A stretch of 64,000 bases of DNA from Corynespora cassiicola (GCA_022059125.1 JAEUWY010000006.1:1116001-1180000), one strand, 5' to 3'. Counted from the stretch's first letter, positions 23,109-34,837 are shown. Program-made: numbers and translations. The notes: a model not told the origin generated them from the sequence alone.

Positions 23109-24248
23109 ATGGGCCGTCTCGAAGGCAAGAACTGTGTCGTCACTGGCGCCGCTGGGTACGTTTCTTTTTTTTCTCTTACCTCCATATTTTTCTTCCTGCT
23201 TGACCCGAGTTTCCATCAATCAGCGAACTCTTCATGCATATGTATCCTTAGCGCGCCAGGCTGTAGTCTGGTTCCCCACTAATTTCCTGGCGCCGTCCAT
23301 CCCTGTCGGATATTTGATCTTTTTGAATCCTCTGTATCCCCAACACGTTTCGAATCGTCTCCTCCGCCGTGGCCAGATATAAAATCACAGAATTGAGAGT
23401 CATCGCTAACCATGTCTTAGTGGTATTGGTCTGGAGACCTCCATCTTGTTCGCTCGTGAGGGAGCCAACGTGCTTCTGTCCGACATCTCTGCCCCGGCCC
23501 TGGAGAAGGCCGTCGCCAAGGTCAAGGAAGTTGTTCCAGAAGCCAAGAAGGTGGAGTCCCGTGTTACCGATGTCTCCAAGGAGGCCGATGTTCAGGCCAT
23601 GGTCGAGCACGTGGACTCGTGGGGTGGTCTTGACGTGATCTTCAACAACGCCGGAATTATGCACGCCGATGATGCCGATGCCATCGACACCCCCGAGAAG
23701 ATCTGGGATCTGACTCAAGCCATCAACGTCAAGGGTGTATGGTTCGGCAGCAAGTACGCTGTTCTGAGCTTCAGGAAGCACGGAAAGAAGAAGGGCTCCG
23801 TCATCAACACTGCCAGTGTTGTTGCCCTCGTCGGCAGTGCCACCCCCCAGCTTGCCTACACCGCCTCCAAAGGTGCTGTGTTGGCTCTTACGAGGGAATT
23901 GGCCATGTGCCACGCACGTGAGGGCTACCGATTCAACGCTCTCTGCCCTGCTCCTCTCAAGTATGTTTTTTTGCTCCAGTTTTTCTTGCCATAACTAACA
24001 GTTGTAGCACCCCTCTTCTCCAGGACTGGCTCGGCGATGATGCTGCCAAGCGCCACCGCCGCGAGGTGCACTTCCCCACCGGACGCTTCGGTGAGGCTAT
24101 CGAGCAGGCCAACGCTGTCGTCTTCCTCGCCAGCGACGAGAGCAGCTTTGTTAACGGAACCGACTTCGTTGTCGATGGTGGCATGAGCAAGTGCTACATC
24201 ACCCCTGAGGGCCCATCCACTGAGCCTCCCAAGAACAACGCCCGCTAA
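23109..24248 (+). CDS. Short-chain dehydrogenase/reductase (classical SDR)
   Basis: Exons 23109-23155, 23421-23960 and 24008-24248 give 275 residues. The first intron is long for this window (265 bases) and splits the nucleotide-binding motif TGAAGGIG; the joined sequence is perfect. The rest is complete: DVIFNNAGIMH, INTASVVALVG with the catalytic Ser, AYTASKGAVLALTREL with the Tyr-x3-Lys pair, RFNALCPAPLNTPLL, and the C-terminal FVNGTDFVVDGGMSKCYI. Such enzymes oxidise or reduce alcohols or ketones with NAD(P)(H) in the cytosol. It shares a promoter region with the glutamine-synthetase-like ligase, which suggests, but does not show, joint regulation. Codon choice is strongly biased to C-ending codons, suggesting good expression. 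Confidence 0.93.
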
Positions 24249-25130
24249 AGGATTGTTCGTAGTTTGGTCATGATAGGTCATGGTTTCTTTTAGTAGCTTC
24301 GGATGGGTCGGTTTTCATGAGGGATGGGATTTGGGAAGTTAACGAGTCTCCTAGAATTAGCTACATGTGCTCTTGTTTGGGCAAGGATGCTTAATGATGA
24401 TAGATTCCATCCAATTGAACAATAAATGGATTTAAAAGATTTTGCTCATAGTTGTGCTGTCCCACCCGCCAGAGAACTCACGGGCATTCGCATATAAATA
24501 CTCCAGTATGGGTAGAGCATATATATGTAGCTAAGACCCAAATCCTTTGAAATCCCGCGCGCCAGCTCCGCGGATGAACCCCACTTTCGGCACCTGCGCA
24601 TACCTGCTCGGAACAAGAGCCCCAATATCCGGATTTTCGTCTCAAAATCATTCTTTGCCGTATGAATCTTGTAAAGTTTACACAATAGCAACACACTTTG
24701 AGGGCAATGTGATCTTGGAGAAACCATGCGTCAGCTATTTGCTTCGAAGTTGGGTGCTCACCGCGACTTCGTTATCGGACACCCGACTACCCCATGCAGT
24801 CACAGCGAGTTCCTGCATGAACCATCCCGCATTGATAATACAATGCTCATCGATGACTGTAAAATCGACCCGCATTCTCGATAAGATGCAGGAAACAAGC
24901 CGGTTTCCCCAATTGTAGCCCCATGCCAAGAGGCGTCGGGTACGCTAGGTTCTTGTAGGCGTCCAACCTCGTCTCCCCATTCCAAGTCATCGTTTGTCTA
25001 TTTCGGGCATGTCGGAAGCTGTTCGTTATCTTTCACTGGTGTCCTGTCGATCCCAAGTCTGCGTTCAGTCACATATAAAAGGCACAATGGGGCGCTCAAA
25101 AAAGCAACCACTGTGTCGCGCGCTCTCAAC
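24249..25130. other. Intergenic, no gene seen
   Basis: It holds the 3' end of the SDR and the promoter of the amidase. Short frames on both strands have no motif. Confidence 0.5.
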
Positions 25131-27268
25131 ATGGCGGGTCGTGTCGTGGCTGGGCTTTTGGCCGCACTGCTTGCGTCCATCTCCGTTTCCGCCTCTCCGG
25201 TCGCTAAGAGGAACCCTTATACTTTTTTACTCAACAATCCGTACGGAGATGCTATCTTTGAACTAGGAAATGTTTCCTTCCTTGCGAATACGAAGTTCCC
25301 GAAAGCTGCAGTCTCCGCCAAGTGTGAGCCTCACGCTGCAGCATCCTCCGTGCCCGTCACGGTAATTAAGGCAAATGCGACGACGATAACCAAGGACATA
25401 TTGCAAAGTACTATTTTATCATATATCGAGCATGATGATGTGTATAATGAAGACTTTCTGGACGGTCTTTACATATCTTCCAGCGCAGAATCATCATTGG
25501 ATCCCTCTGCTATTGAATATCTTTCCTCTTTAGCCACCAGCTTTTTGTTTGTTGATACGTCCGTATCTGCGGAAGGCAAGTTTTCTACAGTATCACTCTC
25601 GACACCTCTCGACATTCCTGCCGGGCCATACCTCGCGTCTATTGGACAGGACTCAGTGAGCTTCGCGTCAGTCTACCGCTTGTACCCAGATACGTACAGG
25701 ACATTCTTGTTCGGAGCATACGATGCCAACGATGGCGAAGAAAACCACAACCCACTTGGGGTTTTCTTGCCCAAATTCTGGGATCCGATGATCCCGTAAG
25801 TTTCCGAGAGGTTTTATTCGACCAAGGCGCTAATGTTGAAAAGGGTGCCCTCGCGTATTTACTATTGGGGTGACGATAGACCATTGGCCGGTGAGCGGGT
25901 AGCGATCAAGGATCTTTATGACATCAAAGGTTTGCAGACATCCGGGGGAAGCCAAGCTTGGGCCCACATCACGCCTGTCGCCAATGGTACTGCACCATCC
26001 GTTCAGCAGATTATTGACCTCGGTGGCGTCATTGTGGGTAAACAAAAGCTCGCCCAATTTGCATCGGGAGCGAATCCATGGGAATGGCAAGATGAACACT
26101 ACCCGTTCAATCCGCGTGGAGACGGATGGCTGACCTGTTCTGCTTCTTCTTCCGGAGGCGGCTGCTCAATCGCTGCTTATGATTGGTTGGACTACGCCAT
26201 TGGCAGCGATACTGGGTCTTCAATGAGGCGTCCAGCGGCTGTATCTGGAACATACGGGTAAGTTCATCTATAAAATTATACGCAAAGATACTTACGCGAT
26301 ACAGACAACGCCCGAGCCAAGGCCTTATGTCTTTGGAACGCGTGATGCCTTTAGGTGCTGCCACTGACACAGCAGGAGTCTTCTCCCGTGATCCTTATAA
26401 GTGGATTAAATTCAGCAAAAACTGGTATAGCCCGAGCCTTTACCAGGATGTCTCGATCACGGGTCTCTCGCCTCTAGAAGTCCCCGACACAAATGCCTTT
26501 CCTAAAACGATACTATATCCTACGGACTATCTCCCCCTGAACAATTCTGCCGCCGAACCAATCCTGCAAGACTTCATTGCAGACATGTCCCGAATCTTCA
26601 ACATGACAGTAAAAGAGTTCAATTTTACAGCGACTGTTCAAAATTGGACTGATCCCGTGGCGAGCAATTTCACCACCTTGAGTCGAGCAACGAGTGTAAT
26701 CAATACTTGGACAGCGTGGACAATTGTCGGTAAACCTCTGATATCAGCGTGGAACACTCTCTTTGATGGTCGATTTCCTCCCATTGACCCTGCACGGCGC
26801 CCGGGATGGAGGAATTTCAATGAATCGGTGACGAATCAAGCGGCATACGACACTGCTCTTTCCACAAAGAACGTCGGTGTGGAATGGTATGAGCGTGAGC
26901 TACAGTACAGCACTCCAGAATCATGTTCTGAGTCGATCATGCTCTACGACATTGGTACGGGCGGTAAGCCATCGTACCGTGAGCGTGAACTCAACGAATT
27001 TCCTGACGCATCTTACTTGGCGGTTCTGCCTCCAACAGCAAAGATTACAGGTGCAAACATTTGTCCGATATTTGGCTGTGCCGATTTTACCGTCCCAATT
27101 GGACAGGTTCCATACTTTAGCAATATTACCTTCCATGAGGAAATGGTTCCTGTCACTATTGGGATGGTGGTGAAAAGAGGTTGTGACTTTGTGTTGTACA
27201 ACATGATAGAAAAGCTGGCAGACGAAGGCGTCCTCAAAACCGTTAAGACCGGAAGAACAGCATTCTAA
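25131..27268 (+). CDS. Secreted amidase-signature enzyme with Arp1-like N-terminal domain
   Basis: Exons 25131-25795, 25844-26257 and 26305-27268 give 680 residues. A signal peptide ([21 protein letters not shown]) is followed by a KR pair. The first 200 residues look like the N-terminal domain seen in front of some fungal amidases (scytalone dehydratase-like Arp1 type). The amidase core begins at [14 protein letters not shown] with the catalytic Lys, has the cis-Ser region [11 protein letters not shown], and then [13 protein letters not shown], where the usual TGGS is TGSS but the nucleophile Ser is kept. Many N-x-S/T sites occur (NMT, NFT, NWT), as expected for a glycosylated secreted protein. 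It would hydrolyse an amide or ester; the substrate is unknown. The C-terminal region is long and includes [18 protein letters not shown], a motif of this fungal subgroup. The ATG is chosen over an upstream GTG because it gives a clean signal peptide. Confidence 0.88.
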
Positions 27269-27679
27269 GCGACGATAGGATCAGATAGTTAAATATCTTG
27301 TTTAGATAGAAAGCTGTATATCTTCCAAGGAGGCTTTTCATCGGTCGCGTTTGCTTTCACTCTTTTTTTTTATCCTCTATAATGGTCTTTCACTACGATA
27401 AAAACAAGTGCATGTGTGTGAAATAAACCAAACCACTTGTTTTTATTGATCAAGACACCGCAACAGATCTCTCGTTCCAGTCCTCTTTCTCCACCAACAC
27501 AAACACAGCTCTGGCGTCGAAGGTACGTTAGCACCCATCAACATTGTATACGGCCAGATTTTCAGGCGCTGACAGATACACCAAGGCTTACAGGCACCGT
27601 CGCGCTTGCCAATCATCTCCAGTAAAGGCTAATTTGTCACTCAAGCGGCGCTACTACCGCCCCTTTGCGGGACGCGACG
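27269..27679. other. Intergenic, no gene seen
   Basis: It contains a T-rich tract near 27361 and the presumed promoter of the next gene. Confidence 0.5.
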
Positions 27680-28693
27680 ATGCAGCTTCCCATCTTCCTC
27701 AATGCGCCCTTTCTACGCACGCCGGAGTGGGCTTATCAAGTGCTCCATGATCGGGCTGACCCGTTCAACCCATCGGGACCCATCACTACCACCCTCATGG
27801 GTACATATTCTTCACTCGCTGTAGCGGAGTCTGTAGCCCAGGACACTCTCAAAAACGCGCTTGATCGGTATCTCCGAGTCGGATTCCACGGACAATACCA
27901 CAACGATATTGACTTGGTTTTTAGAGGAAAAATCACGGCCGAGACCACTGAAAACGCATCCGTCACGCTCAGCGAGTTTAGAATTATGCCCGTGACTGTA
28001 TGGGATGCCACTCTAGGCCCAATCCCAGGTGGGGGAGAGACGAATGAATTGTTGGTGCCGACGGCTAGCGAAAAGCGTGCTGTCGTTAGGCTCCCACCCG
28101 CCATCTCAACAGCTCGTCAGGCAGCAGGTGGCAAAGCCATGAACGATACATTCAGTCACAGGGTCAGTAAAGACTGTTACTTTATGAAGTTCTTCTCAAC
28201 TCACCCAAAGTTCAAGGAACCACGCAGCGCGGAGGCGAATACCTCTACCCTAGAAGCTTCCAGTCCATCAAACGAGCGGATCGGTTTCCACCGCTACCCC
28301 GCCACGAAGCACTTCAAGGAAGAATCTGATATGGAATGGGCCCAGAATCGCATGATATTTCCTGGTAGGCGCGATGATTGGCCTTTCCGGGGTCTATTGG
28401 ATGCTCCCTACTGCGAAACCTTCCACATGGGGTCGTGGAAGCCCAAGGTTGTGCCAACCTTGAACACCACAGAATACGATGATGGAAACACGATAGTACT
28501 GACCCCAAGCACCACTAATTACGAGGATGATGAGACGCTATACAATTCCTACGAAATTCCCGAGGCTTATCATTCGGAAGGAGAAGGGCAAGACATCGAA
28601 GCTAGGGAGCGTGCATTTGGTACCCTCGAGCCACTTTACTACAAGACCGACCTTCATCATGGTAAGTGGCAATTCCCAATGGCTGCGCTCTAG
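27680..28693 (+). CDS. Hypothetical protein, function not recognised
   Basis: A single open frame of 337 residues starts at the first ATG (MQLPIFLNAPFLRTPEW). The N-terminal part has a conserved-looking stretch, TTLMGTYSSLAVAESVAQ, which resembles a short motif in several uncharacterised fungal proteins where a GTY(A/S)-L-x-A unit follows a phrase such as HDRADP. The middle is mixed polar, and the last 120 residues are acidic and Tyr-rich. There is no signal peptide, membrane segment or catalytic motif I can name. A GTAAGT near the end (28663) could start a 3' intron, so the C-terminus is not certain. Orientation matches the amidase upstream. The length of the open frame and its promoter-like upstream sequence support it being real. 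Confidence 0.55.
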   Translation: MQLPIFLNAPFLRTPEWAYQVLHDRADPFNPSGPITTTLMGTYSSLAVAESVAQDTLKNALDRYLRVGFHGQYHNDIDLVFRGKITAETTENASVTLSEFRIMPVTVWDATLGPIPGGGETNELLVPTASEKRAVVRLPPAISTARQAAGGKAMNDTFSHRVSKDCYFMKFFSTHPKFKEPRSAEANTSTLEASSPSNERIGFHRYPATKHFKEESDMEWAQNRMIFPGRRDDWPFRGLLDAPYCETFHMGSWKPKVVPTLNTTEYDDGNTIVLTPSTTNYEDDETLYNSYEIPEAYHSEGEGQDIEARERAFGTLEPLYYKTDLHHGKWQFPMAAL

Positions 28694-29574
28694 CATGGCG
28701 TTGATATCATGTGAGGAAACTGGCTCGGTGGTGGTAGGGACATTAGGAGGATCTATCAGGGACGGAGGCACTCCTTGGGCAGGCATGAGTGAATGTTGGG
28801 GGGAATGTTGCAACAGACTACTGCATACAAAACCCAAGGCTTCTAGCTTTGCATAGAACTGTTCTGCGATACCAGATGGATCAAGTTTTATCGGATTACT
28901 CTATGAGGATAAAAAAATCGTAATAGTCCGTAGGCATCGATCCGGTTCGACTGAATAATGGATCCTGGTCAACATTTCGTAATGAAGCTGCCTGCTATAG
29001 TGTGATGCAATCGCTAACAAACCTGCCAAAACTTCTGGGTCTAGATTGGTCTTCCTCAGTACTCGCGCTTACTTCAAATCACCGTTGGATTGAGAATTAT
29101 TTGAACTACAGTCTCTAGATGAAACGGTACGGCGCGCTTGTACACCAAAGCCCCGTATCGCAAATATGCTGAAGGGCTTAGGCAGTTTGGGTTACTATAC
29201 AAGGACAGTTTATTGAACTAAGGTAAGTGTAATGGTGCTACTACCACAGTGTCCCAGTCTCATTGGGTAATGGCAAAAGTACTAAACTATTGTTCAACAA
29301 TGAGTGAACCAAGTTTGTCATTCACCGCATCTCACTCTCTTACTGATGGTTACCACCACACAGTAAGTGACCCATGCTTCTAGACCATACAAAAACACAT
29401 ACTTAAGCGGGCCTTTCCTTGATCTTATCCTCCATCCCACCATCACTCACACATCCTCATTTTTCACCATACAAATATCCCAAAATCCCCTCCATTAAAT
29501 CGTGTGTTGACATCTATGAATCTTGTTCCATTGCAACACTAACCTCTCTCTCGACAGCAATCAACAAACACACC
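28694..29574. other. Intergenic, no gene seen
   Basis: The last 170 bases are CT- and CA-rich, as in fungal promoters and leaders, ahead of the small secreted protein gene. Confidence 0.5.
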
Positions 29575-29793
29575 ATGTTTGCCAAGCTCACTGCCCTCCT
29601 CGCCATCGTCGGCCTCGTCGCCGCCACTCCTCTCTACCCTGGCCAAGAGTGCACTAGCGGCCAATACCGCTGCCACGCTTCCCTTACCGCCATCGAAGTC
29701 TGCGACGTCAGCGGCTGGCGTGTGCAGGCCTACTGCAAAGCACCCACCTGCCAATTGGCAGACACCGGGGTTCCTTACTGCCATGACCTATGA
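29575..29793 (+). CDS. Small secreted six-cysteine protein
   Basis: A single exon of 72 residues. The first 18 (MFAKLTALLAIVGLVAAT) form a clear signal peptide. The mature part of about 54 residues has six cysteines: QEC, QYRC, EVCD, AYC, PTC and PYC. The phrase pattern C-x5-6-Y-R-C, I-x-V-C-D-x-S-G-W, C-x4-C, G-x-P-Y-C recurs in fungal secreted proteins and fits three disulfides. Small, Cys-rich secreted proteins of this kind include carbohydrate-binding proteins and effectors; which one applies here cannot be told. The ATG context (ACACCATG) is good, and an unspliced CT-rich leader precedes it. No other gene is close. Confidence 0.75.
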   Translation: MFAKLTALLAIVGLVAATPLYPGQECTSGQYRCHASLTAIEVCDVSGWRVQAYCKAPTCQLADTGVPYCHDL

Positions 29794-30133
29794 TTCATGT
29801 ATGACATCCACGCATTCCATCATCAATTACCTTGCACCGGCTAACATCATCGAGGCGGCCTGGACTCTGGTGAATTTCGGGGAAGGAATAGTTTGCACTG
29901 GCAGCTCAAATAAAATGGGGGGAGTTCGGTCAACTCGTCTTAGGTGATATGGGTTAATTTTAGTAACTCATCAGGACAAAAATGACACGTGAGGTTTTCA
30001 CCACCGATTTGATTTTGCCCTTTTGGATTTGCTATCGCACAAATGATTCACGCCACGTGGTGAAATGGACAAGCGCACATGTTTCTGCCACGTTTGCTAC
30101 TAAAGGGCAATTTATAAACCTTGTTTAAATGAA
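29794..30133. other. Intergenic, no gene seen
   Basis: It holds the 3' end of the small secreted protein gene. Two CACGTG-like cores (near 29986 and 30053) are present; no coding signal. Confidence 0.45.
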
Positions 30134-30517
30134 ATGCGGCACATGGGATATTTGGCTCACTCATCACTTATCATGTACCCACAATCAACTAGTGCTCGGT
30201 CGTCAACTCCAAACATGAAGAAATGGGAGATAGATTGCACTTATTGTTCAAAGAACCCCGAATACCTAGCGATGGAAGAGATAGTGGGTGGACCGTACGG
30301 AACTCAAACCGATGCCAATGAAGAGGCGAGGCGGTTGGCGCATGCTGAAAGCATGTTCTTCGACATGACATCCAAGACTCACCAATTTGAGAGGACACAA
30401 GACCACGAGGGTAACTTTCAATTCAGAATCAAAGCTAATGAGGTGTTGCCACAGTATGATAAAATTCACGCTGTAGAGATAGCTGTCAGGCTTGTTGAGA
30501 AGGAGAGCAACTGCTGA
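30134..30517 (+). CDS. Hypothetical small protein
   Basis: An open frame of 127 residues. The N-terminal 27 residues may not be used; a start at the later ATG before KKWEIDCTYC would give about 100 residues. The body has a C-T-Y-C pair, an acidic helix-prone stretch (DANEEARRLAHAESMF) and a C-terminal segment AVEIAVRLVEKESNC. No family, signal peptide or membrane helix is recognised. It has no introns and no close neighbours. It may be a real short gene or a chance frame. Confidence 0.35.
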   Translation: MRHMGYLAHSSLIMYPQSTSARSSTPNMKKWEIDCTYCSKNPEYLAMEEIVGGPYGTQTDANEEARRLAHAESMFFDMTSKTHQFERTQDHEGNFQFRIKANEVLPQYDKIHAVEIAVRLVEKESNC

Positions 30518-32352
30518 AAGCGAGGAAGGTCAGTGTGAAGTTGAAAAACCCGACGAAATAAAAAAACACGCCATCGGGTGAGGATACCTAGAGCTCTTTT
30601 ATTCACAATAAAGATGTCACCTAGATAATGTATTATGTGGGGAACGTGCTTGGTGTTCTCGGGAAGCTTCGACAAGGCCTTGAGCAAAATCGTATCATGC
30701 GTGGCGAGGCTTATCTCGTCTGAATATCCCATCGCGATAGAATTGTGAGTTGTCATGATATCTGGTTAGAAGCAGATGGTGAAACAGCTTCTGAGCACTG
30801 TGGTGGGGAAATTGCGGTGAACGTCTAGCCTATGGCTGCGCGTACCCGCACTTCGTATCAAGCCCGATCTTGGCTGCATCAATCCCATTCCTCTCGTAGA
30901 TGCATGATAGGCGAAATTTCAGGAAGAAAAAAACTTCCCATTTCACGTGGCCGCCCAGAGAAGGGGTGCTCTAAGGTCCAAGGCGGTCACTGAAGTATCC
31001 ATGATTGCTTGGGAGACTAGTCAGCCTCGAAAGCAACCGTTTCCCCACAGTTGGCTCTGCATTGACACATACTTCTCGAATCTTGTGCTTCTGGAAGTTA
31101 TTCGGGTAAGAAGCGATAACTCAAGAACGCATATTTATTGATCTGTCCTCCTAATTATTGGTCAATGACGCCTGGTGTTATCATGATGGTTCATTCAATG
31201 CTGTTTCTGAATGTTAGAAACGAGCCAAACGAGCCGCTCCCACAGCACTCTCAAACAATTGCCTCGAGACGACCGGGGGATGCAAGCAGCCGGAAAAGAC
31301 TGACGACGGCTCGTAGAAGATCTAAAATTACCTGCTCCTAGGTAAAACTTAAGCTTAGAGCATCGGGCATCATATATAGTCCCGTAATCTTCGAGTTTGC
31401 CTGGATTGTAGATTGGACCACTTTGAGACGGTGCGTGTAATACAAACATACCAAATCAATGCTTTCCCAAACAATTGTCTCTCCTCAGTCTATTCTTGGT
31501 GCTTCCCAAGAATCTACTAGCATCGTGTCTCTTTTTTGAAAAAGGTGGATAACAGGTTTGCTCGGTGGTGCCATCTCGCCCTGCTTGCTCACCGGCTTTA
31601 CAATTGTAAGGTTGATACCCAGCTTCCTCGGATACTCTCCACATTTCATCACCCGATGTTTTTGGAATAGTTTCACCATTACCCACAGGGGGCTCGGGCG
31701 GAGATACAGCTCCCTTGACGGAGGTTCCTCCATCGCATGTGATGTGTTCGGCGAGGAGTTCTGTGGGCTCGAGGCTTTGTCTCGGGGAGACTGCTCCCCG
31801 CGGCTGCTCTGCGGGCCATGCCGACCGAAAGCTCAGACCAGGTGCAGGTTTTGCGGTGCCTCCCTTTGCGTAAGCCCGTCGGACGTCTGGCCTTTCGGGT
31901 AGTGAAGAGTCAGGATACGGGCCGATATCATCGGGGATGACTTGCGCGATCTGGAGTTTGCTGGCGCCCAAGTGGGGACGCACAGCGGACGGCGTGTGCG
32001 CCAGCACGCACCCGCTTGGCAGGGATTCATCAGGCGGAAAGTTATGATGGTTCCACTTCTGCTTTACAGTGAAGCACAAAATGTCCGATCTGGAGCAGTG
32101 CTGGCATGGGGAACTTTACCGTTATGGACAAATTTGTGGTGAACGGGAGGATCCCGAGGTCCATCGCAGAGCGGGTACATGATGAGAGGGAAGGGTCTGA
32201 GATCCACTGTTTACAGAGGTTGCTGCGTCAAACATACTCAGACGTCAACCTCATCGCTTCATGAATTAGAACTATGTCAAATATACTGGTATCTTCCAAA
32301 AGCCTCCGAATGAACGTGGTATCCGCTATGCTCAATTCAAAACGATAAACAA
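30518..32352. other. Intergenic, no gene supported
   Basis: A 207-codon minus-strand frame (31456-32079) is Pro/Ser-rich and has no ATG near its start, so I leave it as unproven. Nothing else is recognised. Confidence 0.4.
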
Positions 32353-33789
32353 TCATCCCTCCCTATTCAACATGTGCTTAGGCTCAGCCTCTCCAGCTTC
32401 AGTGCTTTCTGTCTTCGTGCTATGGGCTCGCGCGGGCCCTTGAGCGGCCATGCTCGTGATTTGTTCGCGGGAATCAATGCTCCCAAGCGGCCGCATCCCG
32501 TATAATTCCTCCTCACGGACCGGGTCGACACGGCTCTCACTAAGCTCTTTGTTGGCGCTGGAACGAAAATTGAACGAACGTCTTTGCTTAGACTTGTCGT
32601 AGGTAGGTGTAGGCGTTGGATACGATGGCGCATCTTCCGTGAAGTAACGCGGCATTAGGTGTCGTAGTAAGCACTTCATCGCAGGCGCACAGGCTGCTAT
32701 GACGCCCACAGATGGCTCCACAATGGAGGTGACGATGCCGATATCCCATGTCTTGTCCTTTTGGGTGGGTGCGAATCTGTAGTAGTAGATGACAAGACGG
32801 ACAACCGAGACAGCAGTAGCGCTATGTTTTCGTCAGCGGACGGTAAGAACAAAAGAGACGGTGTACTCACAGCCATCCCATGCTCATGATAATCACAACA
32901 GCCACCTTTGTTTTAGCCCGCATCTGCAAGTTCCACACCATGGCTGTCGGAATAGGGATGATGATGAGGTCCATGATAATGCTCAGAGCGCAACTGGCAA
33001 TGATGAACGTGAGCGAGTCGATGCACTTCCCTCCCGGAATGATGTTGCCGTTCGCATCGATCTGGTCCATTTCCGGTCGAAGGTAGGCATAGCGAATAGG
33101 CGTGCACTGGAAAATGTTGACAAACGTTGTAGATACCATGTATCCAATATTGATCCACACTGGCGCCAGTTAAGTTCACTGTCAACTGTCGTTCATGTGC
33201 AACACTTACGAACAACATGTAGAGCAACTTGGATATGAAGGCGGGTATCCTTCACACGGAAAAGGAACTGAATGATTGATGCTCGAATCGCTCCCATCAT
33301 CGGGTGGTAAAACATCTGGACGGCGAAACTCCATTTCGCGGCCAGGATTTTCTCATCCACAGTCTGTTTGGGTATATCTCTGCCATGATATCCCGTGTGG
33401 CTCACTAGCACATCTATTTGACAGTCAGAATGTTACTCAACAGGCCCATTGAATGCTCACATTTGTAGATTGTTACTGTTTGGCCGATCAACAGCAGCAT
33501 TGAGAGATGGATGAGCCAGTCATCGCACCCAAAGTTCCGTCCTAGCCATCGCGACCACGTCCTCGCAATAACTGCAGTGCACTTCATTAACGGATTTCTT
33601 CGGACCGAGCGATAATTCTTCCCTCCATCGATATAGGTGCAGAGTCATGGCGTACTGGTCACAGTGGCTTCAGACGCCCACGGCAGGTGGATGAGGGAAA
33701 AGAAGAGGCGCAAACTCACCGAATAGCGCCGCGAGGACAGGAAAGAGGCAGATTATTACCAGTGCCTCCGTCTGTCGACTCTCAACCAT
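32353..33789 (-). CDS. Fungal rhodopsin-domain 7-TM protein with an apparent one-base frameshift
   Basis: Exons 33789-33720, 33571-33462, 33413-33210, 33159-32871 and 32821-32353 follow the plan of the fungal rhodopsin-domain family: ALVIICLFPVLAALF in TM1, GCDDWLIHLSMLLLIG in TM2, QMFYHPMMGAIRASIIQFL in TM3, NIFQCTPIRYAY after TM4, CIDSLTFIIASCALSIIMD in TM5, and IVEPSVGVIAACAPAMK in TM7. In exon 2 the frame hits TAA after LLLIGQQ at about 33475. Adding one base at 33479-33480 (a GTTTGG reduced to GTTGG on the plus strand) would give QTVTIYKY and join correctly to exon 3; the summed exon length is exactly one base short of a multiple of three. An alternative intron, 33477-33380, avoids the stop but deletes half a helix. 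So this is a fresh pseudogene, a sequencing error, or an odd splice form. Restored length would be 380 residues. Confidence 0.72.
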
Positions 33790-34837
33790 TTCTCATGGGA
33801 AAGATACCGCGAGCCAGGTACAGTATGGAGAAAGAGGAGATCAAGAGTCAAACATGGGCAAATATAGGCAAGATCGCTAATGCCCAACGGGTGGGATAAG
33901 TTGTGAACGCGGACGGCGGAACGATTGCGGAAGACGTGTTCGAGGACGCCAAACACCTTTAACTGACGCCGTTCTCCCGGGACCGCCTTTGGGTCGTTAC
34001 CATGGCCCGCTCCCGTCCAGCAGATCTTAGGGGCTTAGGGGCTAGGGTGGCAGGCTTGAATTCTTTGCATGGATTTTGCATCACGAGAGTCAGTCCGGAA
34101 AGAATTTGCGGTGATCCTGCAGGGTCAATAGCACCGAACACCACCGAACAGCGTGACGGAAGCCGGAGGATACATCCGCTCTGTTGTTGTGAATCATAAT
34201 GCTAGTCACACGTGATGCGCCCAGCACCGCTAAAGGCTGGCCTTGCCTAAGCGAGCCTATTCCTCGGCAAGCATAATCATCCCGAGCTTGAACCTAATCG
34301 CCACAGTCGTCAGGAGCTCAGGCCGCCATCTACCTAGGTACCTTCTCAATAGCGGCGCCTCACAAACACGAAGGCTTGTGGGTTCTGGATCCTTTGTTCG
34401 ACAAAGCCTCGTTCCTGGCGTCCCTTTTCTTACCCCGATGGCGCCCAATATATTCCACGCGGCATTTAGCGAGAGGTTGCATAGTCTTTGCTAATTGCAA
34501 ATAATTTCCGACAGATCATTGCCTATTCCTGACAGTATGCCTAACAAACGCCCGAGCGGGACAGCCGCTGTTTAATCCTTTTGCCGGCCGGTACATGTCT
34601 CATCAAGCAATGATCGCCCGCCATTCCTGGGGTCAAGAGCGGTTTACGGGTCCTGAGGCAAACTTCTAATTAAATCGCCGAGCTGGATGAGCTTTTTAAC
34701 GTGACCTGCCCTTTTCATTCTCGTCGCCTCACTGCGCTCAGGTGTGGTGTCGAAAAGGCTCAGTCGTTCATTGACACAGTGATTCATCGTTCAGCTTACA
34801 ACACTTCGGAAGAGGGGTCTTGGAGACATTTACCAGG
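33790..34837. other. Divergent intergenic region, no gene seen
   Basis: This should hold promoters for the minus-strand 7-TM gene and the plus-strand FAD oxidase gene. Short frames have no motif. Confidence 0.5.

Noticed and set aside
22426..23382. 318-codon plus-strand open frame over the GS/SDR promoter region
   Set aside because: It lacks a proper start, has no motif, and overlaps the first exon and long intron of the SDR gene in another frame; pyrimidine-rich DNA often stays open by chance.
31456..32079. 207-codon minus-strand open frame
   Set aside because: It has no ATG near its start, no splice-linked partner, no family motif, and is low-complexity.
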